This document shows, piece by piece, positions 37,110-44,905 of a stretch of 64,000 nt of DNA (the stretch's first letter is position 1; each line of letters opens with the position of its first letter). Below the pieces are notes generated by a model. The model was not told the origin of the DNA. It did not search any database and was given only the letters and a program-made list of their open reading frames with translations. The position numbers were made by a program, and so were the translations under genes. The DNA is from UBA1447 sp002329225 (GTDB lineage: Bacteria > Bacillota > Clostridia > Oscillospirales > Acutalibacteraceae): NCBI GenBank assembly GCA_050946835.1, contig JBMNVN010000002.1, forward strand, positions 62,001 through 126,000, given 5' to 3'.

Positions 37110-37492
37110 ATCTGTGCACTTTTCTTTGGCGCCCGCACATAATAACAAAAGTTTAAAAGAAAATCAAGCCTTTTATTACCACTGAAAATCGTTGATAAAA
37201 TAATCCGATTTAAAAATAAAGAATAAAACAGTTAATAATTTATTTTTTACGATAAAATTTTTATGAAAATAAAATAGCATGAAACTAAAAAATAAGCATT
37301 ATAATTCCGCAATGGAAGAAATGCTGTCAAGTCGGATGACTAATTTGAGAAAAAATAAAAAAATGCTTGACAGTCTCTTGCAATCTGCATTATACTAACG
37401 ATGGAGTCAATATAGGAGAATATTGATAAAATTATCCAATTTATTCAGCTAATTATTAACTTTCGTTGTAAACATTATTCGGAGGTGTTTTT
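37110..37492. other. AT-rich intergenic region between tRNA-Ser and the dockerin gene
   Basis: 383 bases without a gene. It holds the dockerin-gene promoter (37367-37396), an 8-base inverted repeat (37324-37331 and 37366-37373) and a leader of about 90 bases with a clear GGAGG. No tRNA-Ser promoter of normal spacing was found. Confidence 0.6.
37367..37396 (+). promoter_or_regulatory. Dockerin-gene promoter with inverted repeat over the -35
   Basis: Perfect TTGACA (37367-37372), 18-base spacer, TATACT (37391-37396), or 17 bases to TTATAC. The -35 is inside CTTGACAG, which is repeated in inverse as CTGTCAAG at 37324-37331. Confidence 0.7.
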
Positions 37493-40400
37493 ATGAGTCA
37501 GCTTAAAAAAGTCCTGAGTGTCCTTCTGAGTGTCGTTATGCTGCTGACGGTTATTCCTTTCAGCGCATATGCGGCGCATGCAGACTATACCCAGGCGGGC
37601 GGGTACGATTTATGTGACGACCCTTATGTAACACCCGCTCAGGCAGCATCCATGCTTCTTGACATGGTTGACGCAAAACTTGCGGAGGAGAATCTTACCG
37701 TCCCGATTGACATCTATGTTGGAAGTAAGACGCTTGATTTCAGGTCCATTGACCAGGCTACATCGTCTATAACGGATTTTTGGAACTGGACTTGGGTAAC
37801 CATTGCTTTTGCGATTCTTAACTTCGGCGATATAGAAAAAATGAACATGCATTGGATTGAGAACTGCCCAAAACGCACTCAAGCCGGTAAAACCGATATG
37901 GACGTAGTAATGGCTCTTGTTGCTTTTATGCGTGATAACTATGAGCGTATCGGCAAAATAGTTGACGACACTTTTAATTATGGGTTCGTTACCAGGGTTA
38001 CTACTCTCCCGGATGAACTTCACGATGTCCCGGGAACAGCTAAAAAAGCAGTTTTGAAAGCTCTTAACGACAATGTTGAGCCCCCTCCCGGTACTACGGT
38101 TGATGCATCGGTTACGCAGCTGCTTGAAGGCTTTCTGGTAGGTGAGCAGGATCCTGAGACCGGAAAATATGACGGGTTTATCCCCGGAATGATGGGAAAA
38201 ATCAACATTAACAACAATGCCTACGATTTTCTTACAGACATACTTAATGCTGCTATGAGTGATGTCGTTGTTCCCATGCTTTCCGAACTTCTTTTAGGAC
38301 TTGCCGGTGTCAAATTTACCCCGGAATATCCCGGCGGTAACCCGGATGATGCCGAAAATCTCGACATGATTATTGGCATCCTTACTGAAATAGTCGGTGA
38401 AATCCCTTATGGCCCCGGTGACTTGGATACTCCGCTTGCTCAAATGAGTGCAGCTCTCCGCTATATGTTTGTTGACGGCGGTTTGGACATGTTTTTCTAT
38501 ATTGATAATACCGGCCTTCACATAACGCAGGCGGCTGTTGATATGATTGAAAACTTGTTGCGCGGAGCATTGACTCTCTTGCCCGGCCTTGGTTTTCTTA
38601 AAAACACCAAAAATTTCCCGACTGAAGATGAAGTAATGGCTATGGAAACCCCCGAACTCTATGCCACCGTATTCAAAATACTCTTTAACGAATTTATTGA
38701 ATTTGCGGATATCCCCGATAGTGCTACCAGTGTCCGGTCAGTTTTCACTTACCTTCTGGTAGGTTTGGCAAAAGATGTTCTGCCCGAAACAAACTATGAT
38801 GCCATGCTAAAGGCGGGGATTATTAACCCCAATGGAGACGGTGTGTTTGTTGTGGGTGCCAGATTGGCGGCCTATTATCTGAGCGGTCTGTTGCCAATTG
38901 ATATTCCGCTCAATGTTACTTTTGACCAACTAATTGAACATCTATTTAATTGGTTTATTTCAACATACGGCGGCCTCTTTTATACCGGAGACTTTTCACC
39001 TGACGATACTGTTTGGCAAAAACTTGACAAACTGATATTCAGTATTATTCCGCGCAACTGGTTGCCCTCCCATATCATCGGCTCCGAGTATCTGGTTAAA
39101 GAGTGGCTCATTGGCAACATCCTTAATTTTGATTATGTTGGCCTCATGAGCATTATAAAGCGTAATCCTACTTCCGAATTAAACGGTAGTATGGTTACAG
39201 CTTTACTTAACACGGTAGCCCGTCTGCTCAAAGCGATGCTCGGTAATAAAACAATTCTTCCTTTCGACCTTCCAACTTTTGAGTCTGTTTTCACTAAAGT
39301 GAATTTTAGAGCCCTAATTCAAAATCTTTCAGAAAACCTTTCAGTGTACGGCTTGGCTTTGTTCGGCGACTTGTTCCCCCTTATAATGCAGTTTATGGGT
39401 ATCTGGAGTAAGGAAACATATATCCGAAAAGCGCCCGCCGGTTCACCTATGAAGAGTATTCAGGAACTGCAGGATTTAGCTGATGCTTATATGCCCAGAA
39501 ACCTTAACGAAGAACTTCAGTATTTTGAACCCGGCTATCACTTCTTCGGACCTGAAGACTTCGCCGAACTTCGTAACTACTACAACTTTAAAGAGGCGCT
39601 CGACGAAGTCAATAATCTGATTTCCGCTTATAATGATGACCCTGAGTCATTGAACTTGCAGGCAAACACTGATGCCGCCTACAGACTTACATATTACTAT
39701 AATAAGCTGCAAATGAGAGCGGAGCTTGTTGTGACACAACTGACAAATGAACTTATCAGAACTAATGATCTGGAGCTGATTGCGGGAGACTATACTGTTG
39801 CATCATGGAGTGCATTCCAAACAGCTTACAATTTTGCTATGCAAGTCCGCGGGGATGCGATAACTCATATGCCCGGTATTCGCCAATCGACTATTTCCGC
39901 AGCAAGGCAACAACTTTTTAAGGCGGTAAAAGGCCTTGCCGACTTCCAGCCCTATGCCGACTACACTCAGTTAGATCTGTATATAAACGAAGCTATCAAC
40001 ACATTGGCAAATCTGCCGGATGATCAGTTTACTCCCGAAAGTATTCAGGATCTTGTAGATGCCCTTGCTATTGCTCAGGACTTGGATAGAACTCTTACTT
40101 ATGATCAACAGGCAACTGTCGACGACGTAGCTGCCCAACTTTATACAACAATTTATGGTCTTGTTTACATTTTGGCACCGGCCCTTAATCCCATTCCGAA
40201 CTCTGTTCGAGACTTTTGGGGGAATATGATTACACCTGTCATCAACCCTACCAGACGCTTCATTTACGGTTTGGCAGAAGGCGGCTACAATAGTAGATAC
40301 TTTACAACTGTTGGCGGAGCTTCAACCTCTGTTCAGTCCACTGCTCAAGGTATGGGTACCGGTACAAGAGTTCGCTTAATGTTCCAAGGCCTTTTGATGG

Positions 40401-40648
40401 CAGACTACAGGGTGGTATTATTCGGTGATGTTAACGGTGACGGTAACATAGACGACGGTGACGGCGGACAGATTGTTGACTATGAGAACTTCTTGTATAA
40501 CTGGAACAGAGATGCAGACAAGCGTTTTGCCGCTGATGTTAACGGAGACGGTAACATTGATGCCCTAGATGCAGTGATTATATCCGATTACGTGAATTAC
40601 CTGGTTGCAATTAACCAAACCACCGGAGAAGCTACCCCGGTTGTGTAA
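37493..40648 (+). CDS. Large secreted protein with C-terminal type I dockerin
   Basis: A 1051-residue exported protein. Residues 1-28 are a classic signal peptide (KK, then a long hydrophobic core ending AYAA). The central 700 or so residues match no family I recognise. Residues about 750-915 resemble two FIVAR-like helical repeats (YTVASWSAFQTAYNFA, SAARQQLFKAVKGL). The C-terminus is a type I dockerin: two calcium-binding repeats start at about residues 979 and 1015, each DVNGDGNID, on the pattern D-x-N-x-D-G-x-I-x-x-x-D. Dockerins bind cohesins on a scaffoldin, so this protein is probably held on a cell-surface or cellulosome-like complex. No catalytic site is visible. Strong promoter and terminator flank it, so it is monocistronic. 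Confidence 0.85.
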   Translation: MSQLKKVLSVLLSVVMLLTVIPFSAYAAHADYTQAGGYDLCDDPYVTPAQAASMLLDMVDAKLAEENLTVPIDIYVGSKTLDFRSIDQATSSITDFWNWTWVTIAFAILNFGDIEKMNMHWIENCPKRTQAGKTDMDVVMALVAFMRDNYERIGKIVDDTFNYGFVTRVTTLPDELHDVPGTAKKAVLKALNDNVEPPPGTTVDASVTQLLEGFLVGEQDPETGKYDGFIPGMMGKININNNAYDFLTDILNAAMSDVVVPMLSELLLGLAGVKFTPEYPGGNPDDAENLDMIIGILTEIVGEIPYGPGDLDTPLAQMSAALRYMFVDGGLDMFFYIDNTGLHITQAAVDMIENLLRGALTLLPGLGFLKNTKNFPTEDEVMAMETPELYATVFKILFNEFIEFADIPDSATSVRSVFTYLLVGLAKDVLPETNYDAMLKAGIINPNGDGVFVVGARLAAYYLSGLLPIDIPLNVTFDQLIEHLFNWFISTYGGLFYTGDFSPDDTVWQKLDKLIFSIIPRNWLPSHIIGSEYLVKEWLIGNILNFDYVGLMSIIKRNPTSELNGSMVTALLNTVARLLKAMLGNKTILPFDLPTFESVFTKVNFRALIQNLSENLSVYGLALFGDLFPLIMQFMGIWSKETYIRKAPAGSPMKSIQELQDLADAYMPRNLNEELQYFEPGYHFFGPEDFAELRNYYNFKEALDEVNNLISAYNDDPESLNLQANTDAAYRLTYYYNKLQMRAELVVTQLTNELIRTNDLELIAGDYTVASWSAFQTAYNFAMQVRGDAITHMPGIRQSTISAARQQLFKAVKGLADFQPYADYTQLDLYINEAINTLANLPDDQFTPESIQDLVDALAIAQDLDRTLTYDQQATVDDVAAQLYTTIYGLVYILAPALNPIPNSVRDFWGNMITPVINPTRRFIYGLAEGGYNSRYFTTVGGASTSVQSTAQGMGTGTRVRLMFQGLLMADYRVVLFGDVNGDGNIDDGDGGQIVDYENFLYNWNRDADKRFAADVNGDGNIDALDAVIISDYVNYLVAINQTTGEATPVV
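40427..40590 (+). other. Dockerin type I domain (coding region)
   Basis: Two F-hand calcium loops: DVNGDGNIDDGD (residues 979 on) and DVNGDGNIDALD (residue 1015 on), 36 residues apart. The first loop is followed by GGQIVDYE instead of the usual S/T-rich recognition positions, so cohesin specificity is not obvious. Confidence 0.85.
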
Positions 40649-40685
40649 AAAGCTTTTACTTTTAGAAAAGTGTTTATTTATTATA

Positions 40686-40725
40686 TTTGCTCGTCAACAA
40701 GAAGTTGGCGAGCAAATGTTTTATA
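40686..40725 (+). terminator. Terminator after the dockerin gene
   Basis: A 13-base stem TTTGCTCGTCAAC / GTTGGCGAGCAAA (one G-U pair), five-base loop AAGAA, then a short T-rich tail. Confidence 0.85.
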
Positions 40726-40737
40726 TGCCTCTTTTGC

Positions 40738-40767
40738 TTGCCTTGTTTAAAGCGCCTATGTTATAAT
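40738..40767 (+). promoter_or_regulatory. Promoter of the isomerase pair
   Basis: TTGCCT (40738-40743), 18-base spacer, perfect TATAAT (40762-40767); 40 bases before the ATG of the next gene. Confidence 0.65.
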
Positions 40768-40806
40768 CAGCGGGCGAGTTAATATTATAAAAAAGGAGAA
40801 TGTTTT

Positions 40807-41652
40807 ATGTATCAGTTTCCCATTGGAGTAATAATCGACAGTTTTCGTACAGACATTAAGACCGCAGTAAAGAAGGCGGCGGAAGTTGGCGCACAAGGGA
40901 TACAAGTCTACTCCACAAGGGGTGAAATGGCTCCGGAAAATCTTACCACTTCAAAACGTAAAGAGTTTGCTTCTCTCGTCGCTGAAAACGGATTGGTTAT
41001 TTCTGCCCTCTGTGGAGACTTAGGCGGGGGCGGCTTCACCGTAAAGGAAAACAATCCGGATAAAATAAAGCGTTCCAAAGATATTCTCTATCTTGCAAAG
41101 GAGCTTGGTACTGATGTTGTCACAACCCATATAGGTGTTGTGCCGGAAGATGTGAATCATGACCGCTATAAAATTTTACAGGAGGCTTGCCATGAACTTG
41201 CGGAGTTTGCAGATTCTTTAGAGGCTCATTTTGCTATAGAAACCGGTCCGGAAACCTCGGCCGTACTTAAAACTTTTTTGGACTCTCTCGAATCAAAAGG
41301 TGTTGCTGTCAATCTCGATCCCGCTAACTTGGTTATGGTAACAGGGGATGACCCTGTTGGCGCAGTGTATAATCTTAGAGATTATATTGTTCACACTCAT
41401 GCAAAAGACGGACGTCAGATATGGTATCAGGATCCTGAAGTTGTTTATGGTATAAAGAAGCCGGTAATTATTAGAGAAAACTCATTTGAGGAGTTGCCGT
41501 TAGGTGAGGGTGATGTTGATTGGCCGAAGTACTTGGCTGCCCTTGAAGATATCGGTTTTAAAGGATTTTTGACGATTGAGAGAGAAGTCGGCGATAACCC
41601 GGAAGAAGATATTCGTAACGCGGTATTATTCTTAAAGAAGCAATTGGCATAA
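40807..41652 (+). CDS. Sugar phosphate isomerase/epimerase-family protein, first of pair
   Basis: A 281-residue xylose-isomerase-like TIM barrel (AP endonuclease family 2 fold). Metal ligands: Glu in FAIETGPETS, Asp in VNLDPANL, His in IVHTHAKDG and Glu in LTIEREVG. It acts on an unknown ketose or ketose phosphate; many members are sugar epimerases or isomerases. AAAAAGGAGAA lies before the ATG. The next gene, 12 bases on, belongs to the same superfamily but is only distantly related, so the two may act in sequence. Confidence 0.82.
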   Translation: MYQFPIGVIIDSFRTDIKTAVKKAAEVGAQGIQVYSTRGEMAPENLTTSKRKEFASLVAENGLVISALCGDLGGGGFTVKENNPDKIKRSKDILYLAKELGTDVVTTHIGVVPEDVNHDRYKILQEACHELAEFADSLEAHFAIETGPETSAVLKTFLDSLESKGVAVNLDPANLVMVTGDDPVGAVYNLRDYIVHTHAKDGRQIWYQDPEVVYGIKKPVIIRENSFEELPLGEGDVDWPKYLAALEDIGFKGFLTIEREVGDNPEEDIRNAVLFLKKQLA

Positions 41653-41664
41653 AGGGGATAAAAT

Positions 41665-42540
41665 ATGAAAACTTGTATAAGCAGTTACAGCTTTAACAGA
41701 TTGTTGCAATCAGGCGAGTACACGCAACTGAGCCTTGTAAAACTGGTTAAAGAAATGGGCTTTGATGCTATTGAATTTACCGATTTAATTGTGCCGGAGA
41801 ACATGAGAAAAGCCGATTATGCAACTCAAATTCGTGAAGAATGTGACAAGTTCTGTTTACCCGTAGCAAATTACACCGTAGGCGCTGAACTCCTTGGCTG
41901 TAGTGATTTTGATGAAGAGATAGCAAGAATTTGCGAACAAGTGGATACTGCGGTGATTTTAGGCGCAAAGGGTCTGCGTCATGATGCCAGCGGAGGATTT
42001 AAAGGTGAAGAGAGAAGTTTCAAAAGCTTTGAACAGGCTCTCCCTATCCTTGCAAAAGGTTGCAAAGCTGTAACCGGGTATGCCGCATCAAAGGGTGTTG
42101 TAACTATGGTCGAAAATCACGGCTATTTTTGCCAGGATAGTGACCGTGTTGAAAAACTGGTTGCCGCCGTAGCCGACAAGAATTTTGGCGTACTTATTGA
42201 TATGGGCAACTTCCTTTGTGCGGATGAGGCTCCCGAGTTTGCAGTAGGCCGTTTGGCATCTTATGCTAAACATGTCCACTGTAAAGATTTTCATTTAAAA
42301 AGCGGCAGAGGTGTAGACCCTGGCAACGGATTTTTCAGAAGCCGTGCAGGGAACTACCTGAGAGGTTCTATTATAGGCCACGGTGATGTGCCGGTTCTTC
42401 AGTGTTTGTCCGTACTGGGAATGAGCGGATATAACGGTTATGTCAGTATTGAGTTTGAGGGAATGGAAGAAAACCTGATGGCTATAGAAATCGGTCTGAA
42501 CAACCTTGAAAACTACATTGAACTGGCTGAATTCTGCTGA
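41665..42540 (+). CDS. Sugar phosphate isomerase/epimerase-family protein, second of pair
   Basis: A 291-residue TIM-barrel protein of the same superfamily as the gene before it. Metal ligands: Glu in TMVENHGYF, Asp in LIDMGNFL, His in KHVHCKDF and Glu in VSIEFEGME. AAAGGGGAT precedes the ATG. Substrate unknown. The pair stands alone between its promoter and a strong terminator. Confidence 0.82.
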   Translation: MKTCISSYSFNRLLQSGEYTQLSLVKLVKEMGFDAIEFTDLIVPENMRKADYATQIREECDKFCLPVANYTVGAELLGCSDFDEEIARICEQVDTAVILGAKGLRHDASGGFKGEERSFKSFEQALPILAKGCKAVTGYAASKGVVTMVENHGYFCQDSDRVEKLVAAVADKNFGVLIDMGNFLCADEAPEFAVGRLASYAKHVHCKDFHLKSGRGVDPGNGFFRSRAGNYLRGSIIGHGDVPVLQCLSVLGMSGYNGYVSIEFEGMEENLMAIEIGLNNLENYIELAEFC

Positions 42541-42552
42541 ACTTTATTTTAT

Positions 42553-42584
42553 GACGGGCGTAAGACATTACGCCCGTCTTTTTT
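42553..42584 (+). terminator. Terminator after the isomerase pair
   Basis: Stem GACGGGCGTAA / TTACGCCCGTC with loop GACA, followed by six T. Very strong. Confidence 0.95.
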
Positions 42585-42690
42585 ACATTGATTGTACAAA
42601 CAATATTGTCATTGATGATTAAATGTTATCTTTTGAGATTTAATTGAGGAATATTTAACCTTACTTGAAACGAAAAATACTTAAAAATGA

Positions 42691-42719
42691 TTGACAACGT
42701 TCAGGGGATTTGTTATTAT
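42691..42719 (+). promoter_or_regulatory. tRNA operon promoter
   Basis: TTGACA (42691-42696), 17-base spacer, TATTAT (42714-42719). The same promoter type precedes tRNA-Lys at 55520. Confidence 0.85.
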
Positions 42720-42769
42720 ACCTCTGCGCGTTTTTTGCCGGGTTATCGGCAAAGTATGACCGACGAAAT

Positions 42770-42846
42770 GGGCCATTAGCTCAGTTGGTTAGAGCAACCG
42801 GCTCATAACCGGTTGGTCCGGGGTTCGAGTCCCTGATGGCCCACCA
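42770..42846 (+). tRNA. tRNA with CAU anticodon (elongator Met or lysidine-Ile2)
   Basis: 77 bases with encoded CCA. Acceptor GGGCCAT / ATGGCCC is fully paired, so it is not the initiator. Anticodon loop CT-CAT-AA on a CCGG stem. The stretch GGCTCATAACC is also common in tRNA-Ile2, whose C34 is turned to lysidine. Which one it is cannot be settled by eye. Confidence 0.9.
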
Positions 42847-42854
42847 TTTTTAAT

Positions 42855-42930
42855 AGGGGCATAGCTCAGTTGGTAGAGCAGCGGTCTCCAAAACCGCGTG
42901 CCGAGGGTTCAAGTCCTTCTGCCCCTGCCA
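42855..42930 (+). tRNA. tRNA-Trp (CCA)
   Basis: 76 bases with encoded CCA. Acceptor AGGGGCA / TGCCCCT, anticodon loop CT-CCA-AA on a GCGGT/ACCGC stem, T arm GAGGGTTCAAGTCCTTC. Eight bases after the CAU tRNA and on the same transcript. Confidence 0.96.
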
Positions 42931-42937
42931 TTTTTAG

Positions 42938-42978
42938 GCCGCCGTAAAACTCCTGTTTTATGGCGGCTTATTTTTTTG
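42938..42978 (+). terminator. tRNA operon terminator
   Basis: Thirteen-base near-perfect stem GCCGCCGTAAAAC / GTTTTATGGCGGC with loop TCCT and a run of seven T. Confidence 0.92.
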
Positions 42979-43059
42979 TTCTTTCTCGATTAAGAGTATT
43001 AAAGAGCTGTCTTAATATTTCGATTACTATATTATTATGCGCTTTATAATAATTTAGTG

Positions 43060-43088
43060 TTGACAACTACAATATTGTCGTTTAGAAT
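43060..43088 (+). promoter_or_regulatory. Promoter of the TM2 gene
   Basis: TTGACA (43060-43065), 17-base spacer, TAGAAT (43083-43088). 65 bases before the ATG. Confidence 0.8.
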
Positions 43089-43152
43089 TAATATAATGAA
43101 CATGGACATGCTAAAATCTTGTTCATAATATTTTTAATCAAGGAGGAACAAT

Positions 43153-43569
43153 ATGTATTGTAAAAATTGTGGAACTGCTCTCGATCCTGCAGCGGCTGTA
43201 TGCGTAAATTGCGGATGCCCCAAAGGTCAAGGTGCGGCGTTCTGCCATAACTGTGCCGCTGCAACTGCTCCCGGTGCTGTTGTTTGCACAAACTGCGGTG
43301 TTTCGCTGGTTTCACCCGTACAGGACTCAGCGCAGGCTCCTGCTCAGACCGGTCAAAAGTCAAAAATGACAGCAGGTTTATTGGGCATATTCGTTGGTTC
43401 ATTTGGAGTGCATAATTTTTATCTTGGTTTTACAAACAAGGCTATCTTACAAATTGTTTTGACAATTGTTACCTGCGGCGCGGCAGGTCTTTGGGGCTTC
43501 ATTGAAGGCATAATGATCCTGACCGGCTCCATTAACAAAGATGCAAACGGCACTCCTCTTGCTGATTAA
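43153..43569 (+). CDS. Zinc-ribbon/TM2-domain protein
   Basis: A 138-residue protein. Residues 1-55 hold two zinc ribbons (CKNC, CVNC, CHNC and CTNC: eight cysteines in four pairs). A Gln/Ala/Pro-rich linker follows. Residues about 74-128 are a TM2 domain with two transmembrane helices (KMTAGLLGIFVGSFGVHNFYLG, then the GLWGFIEGIMILTG turn). TM2 proteins are found in many bacteria; the role is not known. AAGGAGGAA precedes the ATG. Single gene, flanked by its own promoter and terminator. Confidence 0.88.
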   Translation: MYCKNCGTALDPAAAVCVNCGCPKGQGAAFCHNCAAATAPGAVVCTNCGVSLVSPVQDSAQAPAQTGQKSKMTAGLLGIFVGSFGVHNFYLGFTNKAILQIVLTIVTCGAAGLWGFIEGIMILTGSINKDANGTPLAD

Positions 43570-43584
43570 TTGAGTTAGTAAACA

Positions 43585-43617
43585 ACAAACTCCCGGCTTT
43601 GGCCGGGAGTTTGTTTT
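43585..43617. terminator. Terminator between the TM2 gene and the ACT gene
   Basis: Thirteen-base perfect stem ACAAACTCCCGGC / GCCGGGAGTTTGT, loop TTTG, then T-rich. It ends the TM2 transcript and lies just 14 bases from the converging ACT gene. Confidence 0.9.
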
Positions 43618-43630
43618 ATAGCATATATTC

Positions 43631-44095
43631 TTATTCAACAAAAGCATTCTCTATTGCTTTGACTGTGCTGTCTACATCCGCCTCAACAACCAGAATAGAA
43701 ATATCCGTCTCCGACGTTGTAATCATCCTTATATCAGCATTTGCTGAAGAAGCGGCGCTGAACACAGCGGCGGCAACACCCGGTTTGCCTCGCATGCTGC
43801 TGCCGAAGAGAGAGATTTTGCAATTTCCGCTGCTGGCGGTAATTTTCAGCCCGGTGTTCAGGCTACGCAGTTGGGCGGCTATTTCAAGAATTTTGCCAAA
43901 GTCATTATCCGACACGGTAAAAGATAAACTGGAATGTGCACCGCTTGGCGGGGATTGTGAAATCATGTCTACATCAATATCCGCTTCTGCAATTTTATTA
44001 AAGATGTCCGCAATCAATTTAATGTCGGCAGGGGAGTCGTTTAAAGAAATAAGGGTAACATCCTGCGTTACATTTAATTGTTCAATAATACTCAT
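43631..44095 (-). CDS. Stand-alone tandem-ACT protein, aspartokinase regulatory-domain type
   Basis: A 154-residue protein made only of two ACT domains. The C-terminal half (CKISLFGSSMRGKPGVAAAVF ... IRMITTSETDISILV) matches the regulatory end of aspartokinase (typically VSIVGxGMxxxPGVAA and ISTSEIKIS). There is no kinase domain. In known aspartokinases this part binds lysine or threonine and forms the dimer. It is the last gene of the asd-dapA-dapB operon (16 bases after dapB), so a lysine-sensing role is plausible. GGAGGA precedes the ATG. Confidence 0.85.
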   Translation of the reverse strand: MSIIEQLNVTQDVTLISLNDSPADIKLIADIFNKIAEADIDVDMISQSPPSGAHSSLSFTVSDNDFGKILEIAAQLRSLNTGLKITASSGNCKISLFGSSMRGKPGVAAAVFSAASSANADIRMITTSETDISILVVEADVDSTVKAIENAFVE

Positions 44096-44110
44096 AGTGC
44101 GCTTCCTCCT

Positions 44111-44875
44111 TTATTGAGAAACCAAATCGTTCATGTTATACATGCCCGGCTCTTTTCCAATCAAAAATATTGCGGCGTTAACGGCTCCGGCTGCAAAAAT
44201 CTGTTTGCTCCCCGCACTGTGACGCAGACTGACAATTTCATCGTGACCGGCAAAGATTATCTCATGTTCACCGGTAACTGTACCTCCGCGCACTGCATGG
44301 ATGCCGATTTCATTTTTTCCGCGTTTAACTCTTTTGCTATGTCTTTCGAAAACAAAATCGGGCTTTTCGCTAAGTTCTTCTTCTATTGCATTTGCCAACA
44401 TAAGGGCTGTTCCGCTGGGCGCATCTATTTTTTGATTATGGTGCATTTCCACTATCTCTATATCAAAACTGCCGCCCAGAACCTTTGTTGCCATTTTGGC
44501 AAGCTGTGTTAATAAACTTACACCGATAGACATGTTGGCACTGAAAAATACGGGGATGACTTTTGAAACTTCATGAATTAAAGCTTGCTCCTCTTCGCTA
44601 AGGCCTGTTGTCGCTATGATAACAGGTGTCTTTTTCTGTTTGGCATATTCCAACAAGGCGGGGATAGCGCCGGGGTGCGAAAAGTCTATAATGACATCTG
44701 CGTTCCCTTTAAATTGCTCAAAGCTTTCAAAAATCGGGAATCCCAAATCGACGGAGGCTATTTTATCAATTCCGGCAACTATTTTACAATCTTCTCGCTC
44801 ATTAACGCATTGCGCAACCGCTCGTCCCATTTTTCCGGAGCAACCGTTGAGCAATATATTAATTTTTGAACTCAT
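44111..44875 (-). CDS. dapB: 4-hydroxy-tetrahydrodipicolinate reductase
   Basis: NAD(P)H-dependent step of diaminopimelate and lysine synthesis. 254 residues from ATG 44875 (SSKINILLNGCSGKMGRAV, Rossmann glycine motif). EMHHNQKIDAPSGTA holds the catalytic His and Lys region. An in-frame TTG fifteen bases upstream would add five residues. It follows dapA by 30 bases on the minus strand. Confidence 0.95.
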   Translation of the reverse strand: MSSKINILLNGCSGKMGRAVAQCVNEREDCKIVAGIDKIASVDLGFPIFESFEQFKGNADVIIDFSHPGAIPALLEYAKQKKTPVIIATTGLSEEEQALIHEVSKVIPVFFSANMSIGVSLLTQLAKMATKVLGGSFDIEIVEMHHNQKIDAPSGTALMLANAIEEELSEKPDFVFERHSKRVKRGKNEIGIHAVRGGTVTGEHEIIFAGHDEIVSLRHSAGSKQIFAAGAVNAAIFLIGKEPGMYNMNDLVSQ

Positions 44876-44905
44876 ACCATCATCTCTCAATCAAACGGAT
44901 AAATC

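Noticed and set aside
36949..37140. N-terminal extension of the HD protein reading back through the tRNA-Ser gene
   Set aside because: The stretch is the antisense or same-strand copy of a functional tRNA; such residues are not conserved and there is no ribosome site.
37298..37330. Minus-strand promoter for tRNA-Ser (TTGACA and TATAAT present)
   Set aside because: The spacer is 21 bases, too long for a normal promoter.
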